Source of the DNA: Aurantiochytrium sp. KH105
Taxonomy: Eukaryota; Sar; Bigyra; Thraustochytrida; Thraustochytriidae
DNA: 64,000 nt
Direction of reading: 5' to 3'
Assembly (NCBI GenBank): GCA_003116975.1
Contig: BGKB01000047.1
Location: 248,001 to 312,000, forward strand
The position numbers and the translations under genes were made by a program. Positions within the stretch are counted from its first letter, which is position 1. Each line of letters begins with the position of its first letter. This document shows positions 20,153 through 28,399 of this stretch, piece after piece. Below the pieces are notes generated by a model that saw only the letters and a program-made list of their open reading frames with translations, made no database searches and was not told where the DNA came from.

Positions 20153-20819
20153 CTCGCTCGAAGGAAGTGGTTTGGGAATTGTCGCAAAAGTTCGCGGTGT
20201 GGTCGGTCGCTGTTTGTCGCGACTTGCAAGTGGAAAAATCAAGATCTCCTCCGATCTTTCCTCATCATCGCCGCGCGCATGGTCGATGGCAAAAGATCTG
20301 AAGCCTCCGGCCCTTTGGGGAAAGGGGGAACGTGAAGGAGAGTGGTATTATTATTTTGTTTAGTAGTATCGATTATCATTGTCGTGGTCATCAAGACCGT
20401 CTTACTCGTGACGCGCAAAATTCGCGACAATACTTGTCATTTTTATTTTTATTTTTTTTCTCGTTGGAAGGTTTTCCACGCGGCTTCGAGGCGGCGAAAT
20501 TTAACAGACCCAGTGCGCTTGCCGGGGGGGGTAGCATGGAGAGGAGGGGGGTAGGAAAAAATGGGCGCACAGCGAGGCACAGCATGAAAAAAACGACCAA
20601 GTACACCCTCTGTAGCAAGGGTGAAAAATGAGTCGATCATCAAAAATATGACGAAGGCCGCCCTCTGTGGCAAGAGTGTAGAATGGCTCCAATCCCTGCA
20701 GTAAAGGGGTGGAGAGGAAAATGAGCCCAAAATTCGACAAAGTCCAACTGATGTAGTGAAGGGTCGTACAAAGACACTGCAAATGCAAGAAGGAAACGTT
20801 TGTACACAAATGATTTCGT
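20153..20819. other. Intergenic region with degenerate tandem repeat
   Basis: It contains the RAB3GAP1 promoter side, an A/T-rich patch (20340-20460), and the repeats listed at 20597-20780. No gene is supported. Confidence 0.5.
20597..20780. repeat. Degenerate tandem repeat with CCCT(N)nAGGG hairpin units
   Basis: Related units begin CACCCTCTGTAGCAAGGGTG (20606), GCCCTCTGTGGCAAGAGTG (about 20661), and ATCCCTGCAGTAAAGGGGTG (about 20692). Each can pair CCCT with AGGG. The unit after these (CGACAAAGTCCAACTGATG near 20735) resembles sequence near 49865, so it may be a dispersed family. Confidence 0.55.
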
Positions 20820-21154
20820 TTAAGCAGTTTCGGAAGTGGTAGCACGGCTCATAAGAACTACCTTTACGGGTCTTGAAAAGCGTTCTCGCCATCCTTGCGT
20901 CTTCTGCTTGAGATGCTCGTACGATCTGTAAACGGTGTCTTCCACACTGTATAAGGAGTCTCCGAAACCAATCTTGTTGCGAATTGTATCATCGGTGATG
21001 GGATCCTTACGTGTCACACGCATCTCTTGATCAAGACAGTCGAAGAACTCCTTAAAGTTGACGGTCAGTGCCATTTGTCTGCCTGCATACTCGAGCCCAA
21101 AGCCAACATTCGTCTGCAGGTTCTGGTCAAGATGGGGATGAAAGGACTTCCCCT
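20820..21154 (-). CDS. Unidentified C-terminal coding fragment, truncated at an ambiguous base
   Basis: On the minus strand, codons run from about 21152 to the stop at 20820 and read as ordinary protein (GKSFHPHLDQNLQTNVGFGL, then YAGRQMALTVNFKEFFDCLD and KDPITDDTIRNKIGFGDSLY). The first ATG is at 21074 (84 residues), but the coding-like sequence begins at least 26 codons earlier. It breaks exactly where the window contains an 'n' at 21155; just beyond, the frame meets a stop and composition shifts to GC-rich. I do not recognise the family. It may be the last exon of a gene interrupted by an assembly join, or a pseudogene. Confidence 0.45.
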
Positions 21155-21842
21155 GNTCCTCCCGTGGTAGTCATCGACGGGAAAAAAGGTGCTCAACGTT
21201 CTGGGCCTGGCTCAACCCGTAGTGTCGCCTGCTGAGGTGGAATGCGCGCGGGTAAGGGCACGAGCACGAGCACGTAGATAGTCTTCTCCGCAGAGGTGAA
21301 GCACTTGCTTGCTTTCGCGACGACAACGATAGCGAAGCGTGGAAAGGAGGTCGAAGCGACGATGACCAATACAAACGGCTGCTGGGGATGCAGTTGCTCA
21401 CAAAGGCAACGCGCGGAAACGCAGAAATATGCAACTTAAGGGAGTCTCGCGCACCCCTCTCCCGTCCAGTGAAGCTGCCGTCGCCACGCGCGCCGACGTG
21501 CGCGGCAACGCACAGACGGCTCCAAGCCACGTCGGGGCCATCGCTATCTGCTATCTCTTACCCGCCCGCTGCCGCATGCTGCAGCCTCTGGCCGACCGCA
21601 ACCCCCCTGACGATACGGGGTCTCGAAATAGAAAACCCTCCTCAATGGGGAGGCCCGATCAGAACCAAACGGAACGAGCAAGCTGTTTATTGTCGCGAAT
21701 GATCAGATCCAGTCTTTGTCGTCTCCATAGATGGGGTTTAAAAAAAAAAGAAAAAGAAGAAGAAGCGTCAGTCAAGATGAATGACAACAACTCGCAAGGT
21801 TGAGCACGCATGTATGGAGATTTTTACAATAAATTTTACATT
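21155..21842. other. Gene-free stretch after the ambiguous base
   Basis: It starts with the single ambiguous base and continues GC-rich, with no supported frame. A short CCTCC/GGAGG inverted repeat lies near 21639-21655, and an A/G tract at 21738-21766 lies near the Sec14 gene 3' end. Confidence 0.45.
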
Positions 21843-23387
21843 TTACATGGTATCCGGATCGTCATCGGTGTCATCATCGTGATCGTCGATGCCATTAGCA
21901 TCATCGAGCTGATCAAGACCGTCGACGGGCCACTCGTCTTCTTTCTCGCCGCCATAGCGAACATTGAGAAGGTGCGGCGGCACATCCTGACGTACAACAG
22001 AGAGGTCAGTGGCAAAGAGAATTTTGTCGCGCACAACAGGGTCGATAGCACCCTTGATCACATTCCAGGCCATGCGGAAGATGGCAGGGACATTGAAAAG
22101 AACGAGCTTCTTGAGCGTCTCTGGATTTTGGTCTTGAACAACATGCATGAAGGCAAAAATGATCTTCCTCGCCTTGGTGCTCATGTGCTTGCGTGGGGAG
22201 TAGCCTTGCATATCGATAAAGATGACGCCACGCTCAACCTCTGGGTCAATAACGGAGAGATTGATTTCGAAAAAGTAGGCCACGTACTTGACGAACTGTG
22301 TGACGGAATCAAAGTCGGCTGGATCAAATTTACCAATCTGGACCATTGTAATGGGCTCGCCGTCAAAGGTGTTTCCAGATCGACGGGTCATTCCGGACTG
22401 AAGTGGCTTTGCAATTTCGTGAGCTCGCACCTTGGCTGGAACGACTTTGTCGCGCCATTCCAAATGATTTTGCAGCATGGCACTCGCCTTGCTCACATTG
22501 TAGTCTCTTGCGCGCAGAAAACGCAAAAAGGTCTGATCGTTGAGACGAAAGGTGCCAATGTCCTCGTCAAGCTCGATGCAGGAGGCGTTCGCAAAGATGC
22601 TGCGCATTTCCTCGAGGGCAGCGAATTCCTCTGGGTCCAAAGCATCGACGAGGCCTTTCATGAAGCGCTCCTTGGCCTCAATGTACTTGGAGTCGCGGGT
22701 GCGATCGACAACAACCCCGTTGGCGAGCTGAGGACGCACAGAGGTGGTTTGCTCATCGGCAGCATCCCCGTCCTCTGGGCCAGACAACTTGGCATTTTGC
22801 GCGACGAGATCCTCCCGCGCAGCGCGCCATTGCGCAACGGCTTTGGCGATTTGCGGGCGCGTCCGCGGCGGGTCGATCCGCGCGGCAGCGTGCTGGAAGT
22901 ACAAGAGGGTTGAGCACACGACTATGGCGAGTGCGCCAATGACGGGTCCATGGTCGGGCCCAAGGTGCACTGCGGCGGCCCATGCGAGCACGGCGAGCGC
23001 CAGCGCAGCCTGGAAGCGCGTCAGGGTCTTGCGCAGCGCCTCGAAGTTGCTCTTGGCACGGTTTTCCTCGAGAGCGGCGACGTCGGACGCCTTTCGCGCG
23101 AGCGTGTCGCAGAGCTCGTACTGGCGCGAGTTGAGCTCCTCGGCGCGTTCGAGGCGCGCGACGAGACGGGCGTTTTCCTCTTCGAGGTTCGCGCGCGCCG
23201 TGTCCACCTGCTGGAGCTCCCTCGCGAGCGCCTCGGCCCTCTCCCTGAGCGCCGTCGAGGTCTTGCTCGCTCCTCCGCCGCCGCGCAGCGACCGCGTCAC
23301 CCTCTGCTTGAAGCTGCGCGAGGACCGCACGCTGCTGCTGCTGCCGCTGATGCTGTGGCTCGGCGCCTCCACCGCCGCCTCCGTCAT
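21843..23387 (-). CDS. Sec14-like (CRAL-TRIO) lipid-transfer protein with coiled coil and membrane segment
   Basis: The ATG at 23387 gives 514 residues. Residues 1-44 are Ser/Arg-rich; 45-115 form a heptad-rich coiled coil (LRERAEALARELQQVD). Residues 125-165 are two hydrophobic stretches with a short GPDHGP turn, consistent with a membrane hairpin. The CRAL-TRIO N region (FLRFLRARDYNVSKASAML) starts near 283 and the lipid-binding core spans about 320-490 (VERGVIFIDMQGYSPRKHM, LFNVPAIFRMAWNVIKGAID). The tail is very acidic. Sec14 proteins exchange or present phosphoinositides and other lipids. A membrane-anchored, coiled-coil Sec14 suggests action at an organelle contact, which is inference. 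Confidence 0.88.
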   Translation of the reverse strand: MTEAAVEAPSHSISGSSSSVRSSRSFKQRVTRSLRGGGGASKTSTALRERAEALARELQQVDTARANLEEENARLVARLERAEELNSRQYELCDTLARKASDVAALEENRAKSNFEALRKTLTRFQAALALAVLAWAAAVHLGPDHGPVIGALAIVVCSTLLYFQHAAARIDPPRTRPQIAKAVAQWRAAREDLVAQNAKLSGPEDGDAADEQTTSVRPQLANGVVVDRTRDSKYIEAKERFMKGLVDALDPEEFAALEEMRSIFANASCIELDEDIGTFRLNDQTFLRFLRARDYNVSKASAMLQNHLEWRDKVVPAKVRAHEIAKPLQSGMTRRSGNTFDGEPITMVQIGKFDPADFDSVTQFVKYVAYFFEINLSVIDPEVERGVIFIDMQGYSPRKHMSTKARKIIFAFMHVVQDQNPETLKKLVLFNVPAIFRMAWNVIKGAIDPVVRDKILFATDLSVVRQDVPPHLLNVRYGGEKEDEWPVDGLDQLDDANGIDDHDDDTDDDPDTM

Positions 23388-24204
23388 GCTCCAGCTTCCG
23401 AGCGCGCGCGTGGCCGGCGGAGTGGAATGGAATGGAGAGGAGCGGAGTGGAGTGGAATGGAATCGATCGGGGTCTGCGATTCTGCCGCAAAGCTTGCAGT
23501 ACTACCACTCACTGTGCTCGATGATCTGGTCCTCGCCGAAGTACTGCTATAGTACCGGTATTAGGCGTACAACCAAGGCGCACTCAACGAGCGTGCACTG
23601 CTTGTTCGAGACCGTGTCTACGAGGTGCAAATTACGTACCCGGACGCGATGGGACCCGCCCGCCCGCCCGCCCACCCCCGCCTTGGACTCGACCGCGAGC
23701 GCCGAGTTCGGGCCTTCGCGCGAGGTCCGTCTCGAGGGCGGCGGCGGCGTCGAGGACCCGACTTCCCGGCGCCGCGCCGCGCTGCCGACCGAGCTGGGTC
23801 TCGTCGCCTCGTTAGGGCTGCGCGCGTGCAGCGCGGAAGTGCGACGAAGTAAGTGCGAGGCGATCGGGGCAACAAGGCGGAGCAGCGGGCGACCACCCTC
23901 GCTCGCTCGCTCGCTCGCTCGCTCGGCCTGGACCGGGTGCAAGAGGGACTGCGACGGCAGGAAGGCTTTGCGGGAATGGACGCAGCGGCAGCAGCAGCGG
24001 CAGCAGCGAGAATGCGCATTATTTGCAACTTGGTGAATGCTTGTAAGGTGGGGTGGGTGGGTCGTCACACTGTGATGAGTTGATGTCAAAGATGGGGCCG
24101 TTTCGAGAGGGCCATGCACAAGCAGGGCGAAGACAAGCGGGATGGTGTACAGGAGTTGAGGGGACAGTTGTTGCTGTTGATGGATCGAGGCCGCCTTTGT
24201 AATA
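23388..24204. other. Intergenic region between two minus-strand genes
   Basis: It contains a GGAAT-type pentamer array (23422-23464), a GCTC array (23899-23925) and a CAG/GCA tract (23980-24008). The 5' end of the Sec14 gene and the 3' end of the next gene must lie here. No gene is supported. Confidence 0.5.
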
Positions 24205-25332
24205 TTATGGGTTGGTCGATTCGGAGATGCGCAAGTCCATGAGGTAGAGAATGCTTGCGAGTGAAGACGGGCCGACTTTAAAGGTGGCGCCCTCAGCATC
24301 TGTCACGTTGTGCTCTGCGTAGGCCTCAACATGCACCGCAGTGCAAGCAAACTTTTCGCAAACCGTGGCAGTCCATGGATTGGTGGCCTCAATTACGACG
24401 AAGGCAAAGCCCAGCGTCCGGAACCGCTGCATGGACGCCACAAAGGCCATCTCTGCGGCTGCGGGTGTGTCGCCAGCAATCATAAAGTGGTGACCCACCT
24501 TGTTATTCGCCCAAGCAGCAGCGAATCCATCAAGATGGTTTGCGCAGAATTGCAGCGCCTCGGCATCCTGTTTTGCCAAGAGGGTGAAAATAGGCAGAAG
24601 ACCCGCGGGAGGATCCGCCTCTTGCACGTTTGTCTTATCGAGCGGAGCCATGATCTCATTGAGTGCAGCGGCAACACGAACATCGGTAATCTTGCCATCC
24701 TCTTCCCTTTCTTGCAGAATGATGACCGAGGTGTTGAGCACTTCTGGCTCGCGGATGGTGGACCGAACGAAGCTTACCTCGTCGCTTGTCGTGAGCACAC
24801 CATGCTCGATAAGATGAGCGGTCATTGGTTCCTTTTGCGCGAACTTTTCCGCGACATATACAGCCGTCTCATCGGCGAGCTCGTTCGAGACGCTTTCAAG
24901 TGTCACCACCTTGAAGCTAGCGAAAGCGTGACGGCTAAGCGCTGCTGCTGACTTTTCAGGGTACGTTTCGATAAGCTGGGGTGCGGCGAGCAGCCCGGAC
25001 ATGCAATTTACGTCTCCATTCGTGCGAAGGGCTTCGAGGTCTCCTTCTTCAGTACACCGTGTCTTGATCGCAGCTACTTTGTCCACGCGTACGCCCAGAA
25101 CGAGCGCCGCTTGACTCGCAATAAATCCGTGCTGCTTGTGCTTGCGAGACAACGTGACCCTTGCGTTGACCTTGTCCTCTTCGTCGGCGGGCGCGAGCTT
25201 GACGTCAACCTGCGCTGTCTCAAAGGCGTCGGCGTTGCGCACAAGGGACGGGTGCCGCGGCGTCACCACCGTTGCCTCCGCGCGGGCAGTGGAAGGCATC
25301 ATCTTCTCTCGCGACCCTGTGCGCGGCAGCAT
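24205..25332 (-). CDS. Hypothetical protein, possibly GNAT-like acetyltransferase fold
   Basis: The ATG at 25332 gives 375 residues; a second ATG eleven codons in is also possible. No hallmark catalytic motif is certain. The C-terminal 100 residues (AAEMAFVASMQRFRTLGFAF, VVIEATNPWTATVCEKFA) have the helix-strand-helix look of a GNAT acetyl-CoA domain, where a conserved position on a helix is followed by VxxxNxxA and a late strand. The middle region has an ordered alpha/beta pattern (VSFVRSTIREPEVLNTSVII). No signal peptide or membrane segment is seen. The real function is unknown; the frame length and codon use make the gene itself convincing. Confidence 0.75.
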   Translation of the reverse strand: MLPRTGSREKMMPSTARAEATVVTPRHPSLVRNADAFETAQVDVKLAPADEEDKVNARVTLSRKHKQHGFIASQAALVLGVRVDKVAAIKTRCTEEGDLEALRTNGDVNCMSGLLAAPQLIETYPEKSAAALSRHAFASFKVVTLESVSNELADETAVYVAEKFAQKEPMTAHLIEHGVLTTSDEVSFVRSTIREPEVLNTSVIILQEREEDGKITDVRVAAALNEIMAPLDKTNVQEADPPAGLLPIFTLLAKQDAEALQFCANHLDGFAAAWANNKVGHHFMIAGDTPAAAEMAFVASMQRFRTLGFAFVVIEATNPWTATVCEKFACTAVHVEAYAEHNVTDAEGATFKVGPSSLASILYLMDLRISESTNP

Positions 25333-26306
25333 CTGAAAACACGGTATCCTGTTTGTCCATCGCCGATCTCTTTTTTATTTTCTTTCATTCGCTCTTATCT
25401 GTTGCTGTTGGTTGGTTGGTTGCAGGAGCTAGCTGTCTAGGCATCACCACTCATCCCCCAAATCACAAGGGAATGAATGCACCGTTCATGGTGCGTGCCT
25501 TGCGGGAAGCTGCGATGACGCCGCACCATCCAAGCGCCGTTGCGAGCTTGTTGCGTGCAGCAGCTCGTCTCCAGGCGGTGCACGGCGGTGCGTTGCTAGT
25601 CTGCGCCCAAAAAGCCTCACAGTGATGACCCACCCCAAAAAGTTTCTCATTGGAGGAATCGGCGGCGGCCGGCAGCGAGCGGCGCGCGGGCGGATGCTGA
25701 CTGCGGCAGCGGAGGAGGATGGATGACTGTCGCGGTCGGCGAGCGCCGAGCGCCGAGCTCGAAGTCAGTCGATCGGCCAAGCCTTTTCATTTCATTCCAC
25801 TTCACGGTCAGTCCCATCCCACGCAGACGCCGATCGTGGAATGTTGCAGCACAGAGGTTGGGATGGTCAAGTTCAACGGCCTCTTGCGATCGATGAACGA
25901 TAGGGGGGCTCTTATCGCCTTGCAATTGCATTTTGCTGCGTCGATGAAAAGAAGGAGTTTGAACGCAGGAGTTTTGGATGTTTGCGAAACAGCATCACCA
26001 TCAACGCCACGTGCAGGTTCGACAATCAGGAGCACGCACGGTCAACGCAATGCGCATCTTTGACGCATATTCGACGCTGTTTGCAATATGCAGAAGTAAT
26101 CGCGTTTGAGACGACGTCCAGGACAGTTGCAGGGTGCACGAAATTTGCTCTCTCTTATCTCGTTCATTATTAGGTCTCGGTCAAATGAACGAAGTTTGCC
26201 CTCGCCAAGTTCTCTCCGCGTGTTGTTCTACCGAGATTTTTCGCGGAGGTTGATTGGACTTCCTCGTCCTCATCGTCCTCATCGTCTGCATTGGCCGCAT
26301 ATTTAT

Positions 26307-26480
26307 TCACGAAGATCTTCTTCCCCAAGTCGCGTACGACGGCTGCAGGGCGATGCGAAGCGCCACATCCCGAACAAAGCCTGGCCGTTTGTGGCGCCGC
26401 CACTCCGCTGCCGGCCCCGCGGGCGTCGTCAGGCGGTCATGCACGGGAGGCTTCCTTGGCTCCGGGTCCGCGCCGCGCAT
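26307..26480 (-). CDS. Candidate small ORF, 57 residues
   Basis: The ATG at 26480 starts MRGADPEPRKPPVHDRLTTP and continues with EWRRHKRPGFVRDVALRIAL. Codon use is like the neighbouring genes. A second minus-strand frame overlaps it (26170-26403, no ATG) and encodes a basic segment followed by an acidic DDEDDEDEE run; the two could be one gene broken by a frameshift or an unseen intron. No family is recognised. Confidence 0.25.
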   Translation of the reverse strand: MRGADPEPRKPPVHDRLTTPAGPAAEWRRHKRPGFVRDVALRIALQPSYATWGRRSS

Positions 26481-26763
26481 GTCCGCGCATGCAGTCTGGG
26501 CCTAGCACAGGTTCCAAGTCGCAGTGGCAGGTTGATGTCTCGCATTGCCCGCTGCGATGCAAGAATGAACGACTGACTGTGCACGCAGCGAATGGCCCAC
26601 TGGCACAGACGAATACCCGACTTGCGCGGGCAGCGGCAAAAGGGAAGGAGCAGGGAAAGAAAGAAATGTGGACGGTGGAAAAAAGATCCAAGAAAGAAAT
26701 GGAGAAAAGATAGCGCACACAGCCTGTGGCCCGCGATCGAGGCTAGCTAGCGAGCTGCAGCCC

Positions 26764-26795
26764 AGCTAGCTAGCTAGCTAGCTAGCTAGCTAGCT
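26764..26795. repeat. (AGCT)8 self-complementary repeat
   Basis: Eight perfect AGCT units make a 32-bp sequence that is its own reverse complement and could extrude as a hairpin or cruciform. Related GCTAGC-rich palindromes occur at 6409-6440 and 10959-10976. Confidence 0.95.
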
Positions 26796-28035
26796 CGTTG
26801 GCCGCCGCACCGGCTGCGACGGTGCCTGCGAGCGGATCCGCCCTGCATCCGTGCCGTCGACGCGCGCGCGCTCTTCCTCTGCCCTGCTTGTGCCGCGGAG
26901 GCGGCTCGGTCCGGCAAGATCAGCCAGGCGCAAGATCACCACCATCAACCCGCCCAAACGACCCCAGACCCGAGACGCTCCGTCCTGGCGGCGCGCCACG
27001 ATCCCGCCAAGCACGCCGCAAGGCCTTCCTTTCCCAAGGAACGAACGACCGAGCAAGCCAAGCTAAGCCAAGCCAAGCCAAGTTCGCTGCCCCCAAAGCC
27101 CATCTCAATTCTCCTAAAAACCCCCTTCCGTGCCGTGCCGTGCCGTCCCCTTTTTTTCTTTCTTTCTTTCTTTCTTTCTTTCATTCCGCTGCCTTCCCTC
27201 CTCAGGCTTCTCTGACTTCCGCGCGTTCCATTCATTCACCTCTCCCAAGAAAGCAAGAAGCAAGCCAGCAAACAAATAAACAGACAAACAAGCAAACAGA
27301 GAAAGAAAGAAACAAACAGAGAAAGAAACCAAGAAAGCAAGGAGCCAAGCAAACAGAGACCGTCGCCTCCCTTCTTCCCTCCCTCCCTCCCTCCCCCCTC
27401 GACGCAGGCGACGCGACGCACGGCGCGGCGCAACCAGAGCGGCTTCGACGGCGGCGCGGCGGAGCATCGCGCGGCGGGCGTCGGCAGCGGAGGCCGCGCG
27501 CGGCGGCACCGGGCGCAGGCACGCAGGCACGCAGGCACGCAGGCAGGCAGAGAGAGACGCGGGCGGCGCGCGCAGCCGAGACGCACCGCGCGGGCGCGCG
27601 AGCGGGCGCAGCCGAGGCCGGCAGCGGCATCCGCGAACGTCGGCCTGAGTCCATCTCCGATCGCCGCGCCCGCGACGCTGCCCGCCTTTTTCTTGCCCGC
27701 CCGTCCGCCTGCGAGCGCGCGCGCCGCGAGGGCGCGGCCGCGCGCCGCGAGCAGCAGCAGCAGGCGCGGGCGCGAGCGAGCGAGCGAGCGCGCGCGCGAG
27801 CGGGCGTCGTTGGCTGGCAGCCGCCGCGGCGACGGGGCCTCCTTTCCTTCTCCGTCTTCTCCGTCGTCTCCCTCCGCCTTGTAGAAAGAAGTGAAGGTCG
27901 TGCTTGTTGAAGGTGAGCGTCTTCGCGGCCGCCGTCGTCGCGAGCGTCCGCGGCCGGGTCGGTTTCCGGCCTGGCATCGCGCACGTGCTCGGGCTGGGCG
28001 AGGCTCGAGGCCAGACTGGACGAGGGGCGGCTTGA

Positions 28036-28114
28036 CTCGGCTCGGCCCGGCTTGGCTTGGCTCGGCTCGGCTCGGCTTGGCTTGGCTTGGCTTGGCTTGG
28101 CCAGGCTCGGCTCG
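28036..28114. repeat. (GGCTT/GGCTC)n pentanucleotide array
   Basis: About fifteen GGCTT, GGCTC and GGCCC units stand 180 bp upstream of the HDAC start codon. Complementary-strand versions (GCCAA) are at 9049-9075 and 27053-27082. Confidence 0.9.
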
Positions 28115-28289
28115 CCGTCCGTCCCAAGCCATCTATCTCGACGCGACGCCGTCAAGCCAACCCGACACAGCACAGCCCGAGCGAGCGAGCGACCCGAGCC
28201 TCGCCGCGTGGCGCGGCCTCGCGCGGCCTAGCCTAGCCTAGCCGCGCCTGCCTTCCGGGGTCTCGTCCGTCGGGGCGGGGCAGGACGCC

Positions 28290-28367
28290 ATGGACGCGCT
28301 CGTCGCAGAGGCCGAGGCGCAGCGGCGGCAGCAGCAGCAGCGCGAGGAAAAGCAGCACGAGCTCGAG

Positions 28368-28399
<32 letters not shown>

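Larger units (their letters stand above)
25333..28289. other. Long divergent intergenic region with short candidate ORFs and repeats
   Basis: This separates the minus-strand gene starting at 25332 from the HDAC gene on plus. A 50-codon plus-strand ORF (25473-25625, MNAPFMVRALREAAM...) and overlapping minus-strand frames at 26170-26480 look coding-like but have no recognised homology. The right half (26760-28289) is repeat-rich: AGCT, CTTT (27151-27186), AAAC/AAAG (27245-27350), CTCC (27378-27395), AGGC (27520-27550) and GGCTT/GGCTC arrays. HDAC 5' UTR and promoter lie at the right end. Confidence 0.5.

Noticed and set aside
20449-20892. Minus-strand frames with TLATEG repeats
   Set aside because: They are translations of the degenerate tandem repeat, not conserved protein repeats.
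21810-22913. 367-codon plus-strand frame opposite the Sec14 gene
   Set aside because: Antisense shadow of the CRAL-TRIO coding sequence.
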